Made by a program: the position numbers and the translations under genes. The notes under the pieces are model-generated. The model was not told where the DNA came from. It searched no databases and was given only the letters and a program-made list of their open reading frames with translations. A stretch of DNA of 64,000 nt from Blastocladiella emersonii ATCC 22665 (taxonomy: Eukaryota > Blastocladiomycota > Blastocladiomycetes > Blastocladiales > Blastocladiaceae). The stretch covers positions 2,108,001-2,172,000 of the forward strand of contig JANHCV010000003.1 of NCBI GenBank assembly GCA_025594325.1. The letters are read 5' to 3'. Below, in pieces: positions 9,401 to 20,106 of the stretch. Position 1 is the stretch's first letter; each line of letters opens with the position of its first letter.

Positions 9401-12160
9401 CCAAAGGCCTCCAGCTGTTCCTCCCGCCCGCGTCTGCCGTCCCGCAGTCAGCGATGCCCACGACCATCTCGCCGAGCGTGCTCGCCTTCGGCAACGCCGC
9501 GGCCGCCGCCTCCCAGCACCAGGCCGAGGCCGCGTCGCCGTTCGCCCCGTTCTTCGGGTTCCCGACCCAGAACTCGGTGTTCGGCCCCGCCTCAAGCCCC
9601 GACCCCGCCGTCGCGCCCTCCAACTCGTCGACGCCCGGCCCCACGGGCGGTAACACGTCCTTCGTCGCCACGTCCGCGCCGTACCTCCAGTTCCAGCTGC
9701 CCACGCCGCCCGGCAGCGTGCCCGCGCTCGTGCTCCCCGTCGACACCGCACCGGCCGCCAACAACAGCTTCGCCGCCGCCATGCACTCGCACGGCGTGCT
9801 GTCGACCATGGCCGGCATGTTCTCGCAGCACCAGCAGCCGCTCCAGCACCCGATGCAGCAGCAGCCGCAGCAGCCGATCCCGATCGCGCAGTTCATCCAG
9901 TCCATCAGCGCCCTCAACGCCGCCATGCCCGTCAACGCCGGCGGCGCCGGTGCCGCCGCGCCCACCGCGGTGCTGCCCAAGATCGAGCGCGTCGTCCCTG
10001 CCGAGGGCCCGATCCAGGGCGGGATCGAGGTCACGATTCTCGGGACTGGGTTCAATGGTACGCTTTCTCGGTCTTGTTCGCTCGGCACGGAATCGGTCCA
10101 CTCACCACCGCCCCCTCGCAGAGTCCCTGACGGTCCAGTTCGGCTCGGTCCCCGCGTCGACCGTGTACTGGTCGCCCAACACGCTCGTGTGCATGCTGCC
10201 GCCCGGCGCGCACCCGGGCGCGGTGCCCGTGTGCATCAAGCAGGTCGTCGACCTCGGGCTCTCGGAACCCGCCGCCGCGGACAAGGTGACCTTCACCTAC
10301 CAAGACGGTATGCATCCCGATGCCGCCATGGCCTCGTTCCTCGTCGACTACGACGAGTGAGCTTCCTTCTCTCGCTTTTCTCTCGAGGCGCGTTCCTTGC
10401 GCCTCCTCCATCCTCTCCGCTCCCACTACCCCAACCCTGTACACTACCACCCCCTCCTTCACACCCTACAGGTTGGTGCTCCGCCAACCCATGGACCGCA
10501 CCGCGCGGCCCGTCGTCGTTCATCTGCTCTTTCTTCCCTGCTCGCCTGTACTCGTTTCTCCACCTTCCTCCCTCGTCCCCACTCCCTCGCGCACCGCCGT
10601 GGTCCGCTCGCCCTCGCCGCCGCCGCTCGCGACCGTGTCCGGCTGGTCCTCGACACGAGATCGCTGCTCGGTGCGTGCGAGCGTACGGCCGCGGCGCGCG
10701 AGGTCGCGTTCACCCTAGCTCCCCTCCCCCTCCTTGTCCGACATAGCTCCCTCTCTCTACCACTACCCTTCGGCTCGCTCACTCGTCCTCCTCCCCCGCC
10801 CCGTGGTCCTTGCGTTGCAATACATCCAGCGACCCGGCGCGGCCGGAGCACGCGCGTTCGTCATCACCCACGAGTCCCCCCTCCGGCCGCCCTTGGTTTC
10901 CCCTGGGTGTGTCCTCCCTTACAGATCACTAACCTGCCCTCCCCTCCCCGCTCGCGCGCTGATGTAGACACGGACCGCCGCCTCATCGAGATCGCCCTCA
11001 CGCTGCTCGGGTACAACCTCGACGGGAAACTCGACTCGGCGCGCGACGTCGCCGCCCGCGTCCTCAACGGGTCCTACGCCAACCCGCTCGCCGCCGCCGC
11101 GGCTGCCGCTAACGGGCACAACGGCGGCCGGCAGGCGACGTTGGCGTCGATCTACGACCTCCTCGCCGACGCCAACGACGCGCACCCGACCGAGCAACTC
11201 GCGATCCGCGCGCTCGCCCGCCTCGCTGCCGAGCACGGCGACGGTGATCTCGCTGCGCTTCTCGGTGCGGCTCATGGGCGGGCCGCCGATACCCTGCTTC
11301 ACCTCGCGGTCGCGAACCGGTACGCCCACCTCGCCGCGTGGCTCGTGCGCGACGCTGGCGTTGATGTCACCGCGCGGAACGCTGCGGGCGCAACCCCGCT
11401 CGACCTCGCGCGCCGTGCCGGCTGGACCAGCGGCGTGCAGCTGCTCGAGTCGGCAGCGTCGCCACGGTTCGAGGAGCTCGGCGACGACAAGAACGAGGAT
11501 GCCGAGGTCGTCCGCGCGCACGAACCCGCGGTCGCTCCGCCGCCGCCCGCCGCTGCGACTGGCCCGACGCCGATGCAGGAGGCCGCGGCGCGCGCCAAGG
11601 CCAAGCTGATCGAGTCGGTGCTCGACTCGGCCACCGCCACCTCCGCCGCCGCCGTCGCCTCGCCCACCGAGTCCGCAACCGCTGCCGGCCCCTCAACCCC
11701 CGCGTCGACGACAACGCCGCGCGCGCCCGCGTCGCTGACGGGCTGGTTCATCCACTCGCGCATGACGGCGCAGTTCCGCCGCCTCGCGACCCAGCCGCGC
11801 GTGCACATGGCGCTCGCCGCCTTGCTGCTCACCATGATCGTCGCGCAGGTCGCGGCCGTCGTCGCGGGCAACGGCGCGTGGATCACGGCCGCCGCCAAGT
11901 CCACCGTCACGGGCGTCTCGGACCTCATGTCGTGGCTCGACTTTGCGCCCGTCCCGCCGCCCCAGCGCATGCATGATGCGCAGCCGACGCGGATGCCGGC
12001 CAAGGAGGAGAAGGGTGAGGAAGCGGGGAAGACGGCGTGGAAGGACGCGGTCGACGCGCTGTGGCATGACGACGCGGATCGGTTCGGCGCGCCGCGACAG
12101 GAGGGCGTCGAGCAGGACGATCTGTGGGAGTTTGGCCGCGGGTGGCGGTTTGTGTCGTAG
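6441..12160 (+). CDS. MGA2: Mga2/Spt23-type membrane-tethered transcription factor
   Basis: Yeast Mga2/Spt23 are ER-anchored activators of fatty-acid desaturase and membrane-fluidity genes, released by proteasomal processing. Exons are 6441..7874, 8185..10057, 10122..10307 and 10968..12160 (1,561 residues); introns of 310, 64 and 660 bp all keep phase. Visible parts: a Q/A/P-rich head; a conserved block from about 360 (LPYQIRILGIP) across intron 1 into VCKSCVQRE-TKRAQRKK and IPCYCRHHREKIGF (about 560); Q/A-rich linkers; an IPT/TIG domain at about 1075-1163 (PKIERVVPAEGPIQGG); DRRLIEIALTLLGYNLDGK; ankyrin repeats at about 1268-1330; and one hydrophobic helix near 1445-1465 (MALAALLLTMIVAQVAAVVA) with a short tail. 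Domain order matches the family. The start could instead be 6309. Confidence 0.9.
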
Positions 12161-12982
12161 GGAGGAGAGAGTGGTTGTTGTTCGTTATTTGTAATTCATT
12201 TGCAGTCGTTTGCTTGATCGTCGTCGTCGGTGAGCGAAGTGGTTTGGCGAAGCGCGAGCGAGGTGTGGCGCAGCGCGTCGCTGTCTCGCATCCTGTCAAA
12301 CGCGTCAAGCTGTCTCCTTCGCGCGAAGCTCGGCGCCGTCAACGCAACGCTGCTCCCGCTGCTCATCAAGTTCGTCCCAACTTAACCACCGAGGTCAGGG
12401 CGCGCCGCGACGAGAAGGCGGCCACGTCGAGCGCTCGACTCGCGGTTGCTGAGCCAAGGCTCGCGACCTTGGCCACGGCATTCATTGCTACCGTCACTCT
12501 GACTACTGGACAGAGGTTTGCGCTCGAACAACTCGTAGACCATGATCCGCGATACGGGCGGATCAGTACTTCTCGCCTCTAAGGTGGCCGAAGTTGAGCG
12601 TCCTCCAAGAACGCGTCGAAAGTGAACTCGTCGCCGTTGATGAACTTCGTTTCAATCAACCGCCAATGAGCGCCAACTCAATTCATGAGGATGAAAAGCC
12701 TGGAGTACACATGAAGCGCGATTTTGGACCTCAAACGTGAGCACCGCGTTGCGGTGTGCGGTCCGGTCGCCGCGCGCCGCTGCGTAGCGGCGCAGCAGCT
12801 GTTTCGGGTTCAAAGATAGCTCGCGTCTGCCGCAACGCGCGCAACCGCTCTCTCTGGTCGTCGCGCTCAAGTTCGCGGGTCCGCGAGCATAAAAGGGACG
12901 CGTGCCCCCGCACTCTGAGGCAGTCCAGCATCAAGCAACTTCCAGCAGCTCCTCTCCCGCCACACTGCACACGCACACCAAC
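12161..12982. other. Intergenic plus leader of the repeat-protein gene
   Basis: An 822-bp gap. Apart from the TATA-like box near 12889 I see no conserved ORF, RNA gene or repeat; frames are short or low in GC3. Confidence 0.45.
12888..12897 (+). promoter_or_regulatory. TATA-like element
   Basis: CATAAAAGG lies about 90 bp upstream of the ATG at 12983 in otherwise GC-rich sequence, a plausible core promoter for the FVGG-repeat gene. Confidence 0.45.
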
Positions 12983-13603
12983 ATGACCTTCTGCGCCCCG
13001 ATCCACGTCCCGGCCGTCCAGTCGCAGACCCAGACCCAGTCGCAGTGGAGCAGCAGCAGCCATTCGGCGCAGCAGTCGCAGTCGCAGTCGCAGACCCAGG
13101 TCGACGCCAACGGCGGCGTCCAGCACCAGGCCCAGTCGCAGAGCCAGTGGTCGCACAGCGACGCGGCCCAGTGGCAGTCGCAGACCCAGACGCAGTGGAC
13201 CTCGGGCGGCTCCGGCGGCCACCACTCGGTCGACTCCGGGTTTGTCGGCGGTAACCCCAACACGTGGAGCCCGGCCCAGCAGAACGACGGCTTCGTCGGC
13301 GGCAACCCGGCGACGTGGGGTCCCTCGAACAACGACGGGTTCGTCGGCGGCAACCCGGCGACGTGGGGACCCTCTGACAACTTCGTGGGTGGCGACCCGG
13401 CGACCTGGGGCCCGTCGGACAACTTTGTGGGCGGCGATCCCGCTACGTGGGCTCCGACCAACGGCGGCGGCGACCACTTTGTCGGCGGCAACCCGGCCAC
13501 CTGGGGGCCCGCGCCGTCGGACGGCAACGACTTCCACATCATGCCCATCGATATGAGCGGCGACGCGACCACGATGCCCATCTTCACCGGCACCACCATC
13601 TAG
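12983..13603 (+). CDS. Q/S-rich, FVGGNPATWGP-repeat protein (novel)
   Basis: A 206-residue intronless protein I do not recognise. Residues about 10-85 are dominated by Gln/Ser/Thr (QSQTQTQSQWSSSSHSAQQS), a prion-like composition with regularly spaced Trp. Residues about 86-177 hold six copies of FVGG(N/D)P(A/N)TW(G/S/A)P separated by short N/D/G/S linkers. The tail is FHIMPIDMSGDATTMPIF. No signal peptide or membrane helix is visible. A TATA-like box sits about 90 bp upstream. Repeat-driven structural or phase-separating behaviour is inference from composition only. The antisense strand is also open, but the sense copy has the regular repeat and promoter. Confidence 0.72.
   Translation: MTFCAPIHVPAVQSQTQTQSQWSSSSHSAQQSQSQSQTQVDANGGVQHQAQSQSQWSHSDAAQWQSQTQTQWTSGGSGGHHSVDSGFVGGNPNTWSPAQQNDGFVGGNPATWGPSNNDGFVGGNPATWGPSDNFVGGDPATWGPSDNFVGGDPATWAPTNGGGDHFVGGNPATWGPAPSDGNDFHIMPIDMSGDATTMPIFTGTTI
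13241..13512 (+). repeat. Coding tandem repeat, six units of about 36-54 bp
   Basis: Six degenerate in-frame units encode FVGG(N/D)P(A/N)TW(G/S/A)P. Linkers differ in length (from GPSD to PTNGGGD). The third and fourth units are the closest in length and linker sequence, suggesting unit duplication followed by drift. Confidence 0.85.
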
Positions 13604-14007
13604 ATCGACTCGCATGTGATCTTCTTTGTAAATACACTATACGTTAGCAATCATTCAAAGGCTGCGGAACTTGCGAGGAGAGGAGCGAGCAACTCGTAGG
13701 AATCGAGTTCTACGACGTCACCGTGGTCGAGCACACGATCCTGGGTTGGAGAGACTCGGCGCCCAACCGCAACGCGTAACTAGCAGACGAAGACGTGACT
13801 GTCAAGCTTGAGCTGTTGCGCTGATTGCAGCAGTGATGGGCGCGACGCGAGACGCGAGACGCGTCGGCCGTTACCATGTGATGTCCGCAGGAGGCGCGTG
13901 AGGGTGCGAGACAAATCGGCGGCGCGCGGTTTCCCACCCGCGATGGCCTCGAATCCGCCATCCCCTCCCTCCCTCTCCGACCACTGCGCTAGAAACCGGT
14001 CCTTGCC
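13604..14007. other. Intergenic
   Basis: A 404-bp gap between the repeat-protein stop and the first exon of the next gene. An A/T-richer stretch at 13615-13660 probably marks the 3' end. Nothing else stands out. Confidence 0.45.
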
Positions 14008-16028
14008 ATGTATGAAACTCGCTGCAAACCGACCGTACGGCCATCCTCGACCGATGCTGACCGTCTCGCCCGCTATCTAGGCTCTCGCCGCTACCCCTGA
14101 CCGAGACGGCGGGACCTCAGGCGAGCGCGGCCGTCGCCGTCCCCGATGCCACTGCACCCGCCACCGTCGATCCCGCACCGGGTACCGCATGCCTCCGCCG
14201 TAAATCGCGTGCGCGCAAGCATCCGGACCTCGTCGAGCTCCCGCGGCTGCGGTCCGCCGTGTCGGCATCGGACCTGCCCCTGCCCGGCTCGCTCGAGGAG
14301 GCCGTGCGCGCGTCGCTCGAACCCATTCCGTCATTCTCCTCGTCATCGTGCACTGGTTGCGCAACCGAACTCGCCCATCTGCGCGACGAGGTCGGGCACC
14401 TCTCCACGCGGCTCGACGAGGCCGCGCGCGCCCTCGCACTGCTGCCCAACATCGCTTCCATGGTGTCGCGGATCGCCAACGAGGTGGTCCAGATCAGCTC
14501 GTCGCTCCCTGCCCTCCACGGCGCCGCGCGCGACTCGACGATGATGGCAGCGGCGGCGGCCGGCTCAGAGTCGGCGCCACCTATCGTGGCGGACCCGATT
14601 CCGCAGCCGTTGTCCGACGAGTCTTCCTCCTCCTCCTTTTCGAATCTCGACCTCTCGTCGTCGGACGAGGCCGATGCTGAGGCAGAGGCCGAGATGGTCG
14701 TCGTCGATGCGCCCGCGGACGATCTCTCGGACTGGGTCCCGTGTGTCGAGCCGGCTGCTCCCGCACGCGTTGCTCCCGTCGAAGAGTGCGCTACGCCCAA
14801 CTCGGACGTGCCGGCCGTGGCCCCGGCGGCCGGTTCGCACGCCGATTGCACGACGACGACCGAGCCTGAGCTCGAGACGGCGACCGCAACCGAGCCCGCT
14901 TCGCCCGCTGCACTAGTCGCTGCGACGACGTCGCCTCCCGCACCTGACCACGCCAACGCAACCATTGTTGCTGCTGCCCCCGCTGCGGCACCATCGGCCC
15001 TCGTCGTCGCCAGCCCGCCGACTCCCGCGACCACGGCCACGGGTATGCCGGTGCTGCCGTGGCACACGGCGCTCAAGGACGTCGGCGAGATGCGCGCGCT
15101 GCTCGCGACGCCGCTGCCGGCGGACGCGGCGCTCGATCCGTCGGTGCCGTTCGAGTCGCTGCCCGGGTTCGCGCAAGAGTACGAGCTGCTCAAGAACTGG
15201 TACCGTCCGCGCGCCGTGACGGCGCCGATCAAGGCGCTGCTGGCCAAGTACCCGCGCAAGCGCGAGCGGCCGGGGATGCTGCAGGTGGACCCGATCGTCG
15301 GCGAGGCGATTGCGAGCACGACGCTGCCGCTGCTGCACCTCGAGGACGACTTCGTCGCGTACATGGAGCACTTTTTCGCGGCGACGCGCGCCATCGAGGG
15401 CCTGCCGTTCACGGAGCGGTCGCTTGCCAGCCTCCTGTGCACGTCGCTGTCCCGCGAGCTGCGCGTGCGCATCTTCGAGTGGGCGGCCGCCGACCGCGTG
15501 CGCGACCTGTTCACCTGGCTCGTGCTGCGGCTCGCGGGCATCTACGAGGACCCGGTCCCCGACCGGTACCCGAAGCGCGCGTCCACGCCGCCCAACCAAA
15601 CGCACCTGACGGCGTGCCAGCCGTTCTCGGCCGACGCCGCCGAGGTGTGCCGCAACCTCGACGTGTTCGACACGGTCGCCACGACGCGGCTCGCCGAGCT
15701 CGTGCTGACCGACCAGCCCCGCAGCTTGATCGCCCGGCTCAGCGCTAAGCGCGCCGAAACGCTGCTGGCCGCGGTCCCGCCCGCGCTCGCGACCGCGGCC
15801 CGCGTCGGCGGCGCGTCGCACCTCGGCCGGTCCACCAACCTCCCCTACTCGTTTGTTGCGGGCATCCTCTACGCCATGGGCCACGATCCCGCACCGCTCC
15901 AGCGCTGGGTCGGCAACTTCCAGCACCCGGCCGCGGCATTCTCGGCGCCCGCGCCGCCGTCGCTGCTCACGGCCGCGGCCACGGCGACCATGGCCGCGGC
16001 CGCCGAGTTGCCGGCTTCGACTCAATGA
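14008..16028 (+). CDS. Novel paralogue A (coiled-coil plus conserved C-terminal domain)
   Basis: Not recognised, but clearly related to the next gene. The start needs a small first exon. Preferred model: exon 1 14008..14034, intron 14035..14120 (GTACGG...CTCAG), exon 2 14121..16028, 644 residues. An ATG at 14012 with a 46-bp intron to 14080 is also in phase. A helical stretch (ELAHLRDEVGHLSTRLDEAA) is followed by an acidic/Ser/Ala linker and a domain at about residues 355-620. Shared with paralogue B are LLHLEDDFVAYMEHFF (B: LLDNFAKYLSEFF), PFTERSLASLLCTSLSREL (B: PFTDKSLGNLLQASLDREL) and LPYSFVAGILYAM (B: VPFSFAIACLEDF). No enzyme motif, membrane helix or targeting signal is seen. Confidence 0.72.
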
Positions 16029-16117
16029 TCCAGACGGATTTCGCGCACACATTGCGCGGCCGTAAAACCCTTCTCGCTCATTTGCCTTACCTGCTCGACC
16101 ATCGCCCATTGACTTGC

Positions 16118-16127
16118 AATATAAACC
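16118..16127 (+). promoter_or_regulatory. TATA-like element
   Basis: AATATAAACC lies about 170 bp upstream of the start of paralogue B and is the only A/T-rich motif of this kind in the gap. Confidence 0.4.
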
Positions 16128-16296
16128 GCATTCCTCCAAGCCGAAACGCGTCGCGAGTGGCCTTGATTGGGGTGCCAGGTCGGCCGCATGGGCTGAGCAA
16201 AAAGCGGGAGTCGCAGCACTTTTCCACGCCGCGCCGCGATCCGCTCACGCTCTCCCCCGACTGCCTCCCGCTACGCACGCTGGAGCCCTCTCGACC

Positions 16297-18319
16297 ATGA
16301 AGACGTACTAGCGACTTGCTGCACCCGCGCCCCCCTCCCGCCGCCATACCAACGCCCGCCGGCCGCGCGTGTGCCGGCTTTGCTCTCTGTAGGAAGACCA
16401 AGAAGAAGTCGCGCACCACGACGGGCGGGTCCGTCGCCAACCTGGCGGCGGGCGCCGTCACGAACCCGGCGGTCGACGACTCGTCGGACCAGGTCGACCT
16501 GACCGACTCGTCGCTGGCGGGTCCGCCGCGCGTGGTCAAGATCCCGGCGTCGACGACCGACGTCAAGAAGCTGCACGCCGAGTACGTGCAGCTGTCGGAG
16601 ACGATCATGCACATGACCAAGTCGATGGCGGCCATGGTCGGCAAGTCGGGCGAGCTGATCTCGGCGGTGCAGTCGCGCATGGACCTGCTCGAGAAGAAGG
16701 CGGACGCGACCGCGGCCGAGGTCAAGGCCGCCGTCAAGGCCGTCAACTCGCTCGCCGCCACGGTCAACATGCTCAAGCCGCAGCCCGTCCAGCAGGAGCT
16801 CGTGTCCAACCAGGTCATCCTCGGCCAGGTCAAGGCGCTCCAGACCTCGGTCACCACCCTCGCCAACAAGAAGGACGACTCCAAGGACCTCGTCAAGGCC
16901 TCGATCGACGCGGGCCTCAAGGACATTCGGCGTGAGATCGGCAAGCTCGTCGAAGAGTCGGTCAAGGCCATGGAGAAGGCCGTCGCCAAGGTCCCCGCCG
17001 TCGTCGCCGCCGCCCCCGCCCCGGTCGCTGCTGCGCCCGCGCCCGCCGCTGCCGAGCGCGCTGCGACGCCGAACGCCGCCGCCAAGGCCCCCGAGACCCC
17101 CAAGAAGTCGCCTGCTACCCCCGCCAAGGACGAGGACAAGCCCGCCGCCGCCGCCGCGGCCAAGGACAAGTCGCCCGCCAAGGACAAGTCGCCCGCCAAG
17201 GCCGAGGAGGTGCCCGCCGCTGCCCAGCCCGAGGTCGAGGCGGCCCCCGCTGCCCCCGCCGCCGCGGAGGCCGAGCCCGAGGCCGAGCCGGCCGCCGCCG
17301 CCGCCAAGAACGAGAACATGGACGTCGACGAGAACGAGGACGACGAGGAGAACGAGGAAGACGATGACAACGAGGACGAGGCGGCGGGCGACGCGGGCGA
17401 GATCGACGGCGAGGACGACGGGTCGGGCTACGAGCTGCACGAGTACGCGACGGACGACTACCTCGACAACGACGTCGAGTACTACACGCAGAAGAAGGGG
17501 TTCCAGGAGGAGCGCGAGCTGCTCATCAAGGCGTACACGCCCAACAAGACGGTGCGCGAGGCCGTGGCCGACGTGCTCAAGAAGAACCCGCGCAAGTCGT
17601 CCAACCCCGCGGGCAAGGCCAACCTGACGCTCGACGCGGCGGCCAAGCTCGTCGCGGACGCGCCCAAGCTCACGCTGCTCGACAACTTTGCCAAGTACCT
17701 GTCCGAGTTCTTTGACAAGCACCGCAAGTCGACGGCGGTGCCCTTCACCGACAAGTCGCTCGGCAACCTGCTGCAGGCGTCGCTCGACCGCGAGCTGCTC
17801 ACGCGCGCCGTGGCGTGGAAGGACGCGCGCGAGGAGTCGCCCGCGGCGCCGCGCGAGGTGGACCTCGAGCCCCTTGCGCTCGCCGTCGCCGACGTGTTCG
17901 AGGCGCCGCTCCCGCCCGCGATGCCGTACTACGCCGAGGGCCGCATGCCGCCCACCTTCGACGTGGCGCCGTACAAGGACGCGAAGCGCGAGTCCAAGGA
18001 GGCCAAGGACCTCGTCAAGGGTCTCGCGCTGTACCAGGCGGCGACGTCGGCGCGCATCGCCAAGCTCGTGCACGCCAAGCTGCCCGCGACGGCCGTGGCC
18101 AACCGCAGTGTCGAGTCGACGTACGCGATGCTCGACCTGCTGCCGCGGCACCTCGTCGACGCCATCATGAACAAGGCCGAGAAGGAGCTCGGCCGCGTGC
18201 ACTCGGTGCCCTTCTCGTTCGCCATTGCGTGCCTCGAGGACTTTGCCGGCGACAAGGCCGCTTTCGACAAGTGGAACTCGGTCGCCAACAAGGACAAGTC
18301 CAAGAGTAGCAGCGCATAA
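16297..18319 (+). CDS. Novel paralogue B (coiled-coil, KSPAKDK repeats, conserved C-domain)
   Basis: Exon 1 is only 8 nt (ATGAAGAC, 16297..16304); intron 16305..16392 (GTACTA...GTAG, 88 bp); exon 2 16393..18319; 644 residues, equal to the preferred model of paralogue A. The start reads MKTKTKKKSRTTTGGS. Residues about 60-220 form a long coiled coil (LHAEYVQLSETIMHMTKSMA and ANKKDDSKDLVKASIDAGLK). Then come an Ala/Pro/Lys segment with SPAKDKSPAKDKSPAK repeats, an acidic patch (NEDDEENEEDDDNEDE), and the C-terminal domain shared with paralogue A at about 385-635. Lys/Asp-rich low complexity suggests a nucleic-acid- or scaffold-associated role, but that is not demonstrated. The gene sits 268 bp downstream of paralogue A on the same strand. 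Confidence 0.8.
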
Positions 18320-18790
18320 GCGCGCGCGTGCGGGGAACACGAGTCCCAGTGCGCACAATGGGACCCAACTTGGCGTGCTGTCGCTGTCGTCGTGCTCCGC
18401 GGTCGTCGTCGTTGGCGTCGCGCTCGGCCGTACGGGTGTGTGCTTGTCGCCGGGGCTAGTCCCTGGCAAAGTACACGCGCGCACGGTCGGGCCGGTGTCC
18501 GGCGGCGGCAGCGGCGGCGCGGCGGCGGCGGCGGCACGCCATGTGCGCAACGTCCGATAGGGTCGGGGCGGGAGGGCGGACGTTGCATTGTACATTAGAA
18601 CCACCTCAGTACGATCTAACTTGATTTTGTCACACTCCGTCGTCGTCTTGGTCGCTGACGGCGAGCGCCACCGCGACGCGTCGATCAGCAGTGAGACACG
18701 CGTCCCCTTCACTCTCGCTCTCACCCTCAACGCCCGCTGCGGCTCCACGTATCTACTGTATCCGACCCGCTGCAACGCACCACGCGCGCC
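18320..18790. other. Intergenic
   Basis: A 471-bp gap with a short GCG-rich run around 18500-18540 and an A/T-richer segment near 18590-18640. No gene seen. Confidence 0.45.
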
Positions 18791-20050
18791 ATGACGAGCG
18801 CGATCCCGTACCGCGAGCGGCCCGAGTGGGCCGACGTCAAGCCCGTGTCGCTCGACGAGGGCCCCGCGCCGTTCGCGCCCATCATGTTCCGCAACGAGTG
18901 TACTTTGCTTGCTTCAGCTCTGAGCCGAGCTTGTCTGGCGCGTGTCTCATGCCATGGGCCGTAGATGTCGACGCCATGGGCCACTTTCTCGCGGTCCTCG
19001 AGTCGGGCGAGATGACGCCGCGCGTGCTCGACCTCACGACGCACCTCGTCACGCTGAATGCCGGACTGTACAGCGTGTGGTACGGCTCACTCACGCTCCT
19101 CCTCCTACGCGTACTTTTGCGGGATTGACGCCGCCGCCTTGGTGTAGGCGCCACCGCCAGCTGCTGCTCGAGGAGCTCGGGTCGGACCTGGCGGCCGAGC
19201 TCACGGTGCTGACGGGCATGATGGAGGACAACCCCAAGAACTACCAGATGTGGCAGCACCGCACGTTTGTCGTCGGAAAGCTGCTCGGCGACGGCGCCGC
19301 CGATGCGGCCGCCGCGGGCGCGGGCGCGCTGGTCGACGCGGAGAAGAAGTTTACCGCGGTGCTCCTCGAGGACGACGCCAAGAACTACCACACGTGGAAC
19401 TACCGGTACGCTCTTCTCCTCATTGACGCGTCGCATGCGCGTAATAACGCCGTGTTGTGTAGCCAGTGGCTCGTGTCGACGTACAACGCGTGGGACGGCG
19501 AGCTCGACCTGACGGACTTGCTGCTGGCGGCCGACGTGCGCAACAACTCGGCGTGGACATACCGGTTCTTTATGCTGTTCGGGTCCGAGCAGCTCGCGGG
19601 CCGCGTCATGGACGTGGACGTCGACGCCGAGCTCGACGCTACGGTCGCCGCGATCCGCCGCGCACCGTCGAACGAGTCGCCGTGGGTGTACCTGCGCGGG
19701 TATGGTTGGGTCACACACAAGGTGGTTGGGGAGCGCTCGCTGACACGCCGTGTGGGTGGTAGGGTGCTCAACCACCAGAACATGGCCACGGCGCCCGAAC
19801 GCGTCATGGACGCGTGCAAGACGCTGGTCGCGGGCAACTGCATGTCGCCGCACTTGTTCGCGTTCCTCGTCGACGAGTACGCGGCGCTGGGCGACCTCGA
19901 GGCGGCGCGTTCGGTACGTCCTGTGTGATCTTACTCCCAAGGCCGGGATCGCTGACATCCCTCGGGTAGACGTGCGAGCACCTCGAGCAGACGGTCGACC
20001 GCACGCGCAAGCGGTACTGGGCGTACCGCCGCGCGCAGCTGGTTCAGTAG
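18791..20050 (+). CDS. RAM2: Farnesyl/geranylgeranyltransferase type I alpha subunit
   Basis: The alpha subunit shared by protein farnesyltransferase and GGTase-I, which attach isoprenoids to CaaX cysteines. Six exons are 18791..18899, 18965..19079, 19148..19405, 19463..19699, 19763..19913 and 19970..20050 (316 residues). All five introns are 56-68 bp and end in GTAG. Spliced sequence shows the PPTA helical repeats: RNEYVDAMGHFLAVL, LVTLNAGLYSVW, NPKNYQMWQHR, DDAKNYHTWNYRQWL, DVRNNSAWTYRFF and ESPWVYLRGVLNHQN. Every junction restores a family motif, so the model is well supported. Length fits fungal Ram2. Confidence 0.94.
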
Positions 20051-20106
20051 CGGGACGATGAGCGCTAAGAAGAAAAGTATATCCTGTTTTGATTGATTGC
20101 GACCGA

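Noticed and set aside
10308-10967. Possible extra exons inside the third MGA2 intron (ORFs at 10320-10718 and 10397 onward)
   Set aside because: The direct join gives the family-typical FTYQDDTDRRLIEIAL in phase. The intervening frames are pyrimidine-tract translations.
12931-13599. 222-residue antisense ORF opposite the FVGG-repeat gene
   Set aside because: It is the reverse reading of a repetitive GC-rich gene. The repeat regularity, TATA box and tail fit the sense strand.
16271-18775. 834-residue antisense ORF across paralogue B
   Set aside because: It is composed of RRG/LGL-type low-complexity shadow codons opposite a coherent coding frame, a side effect of high GC.
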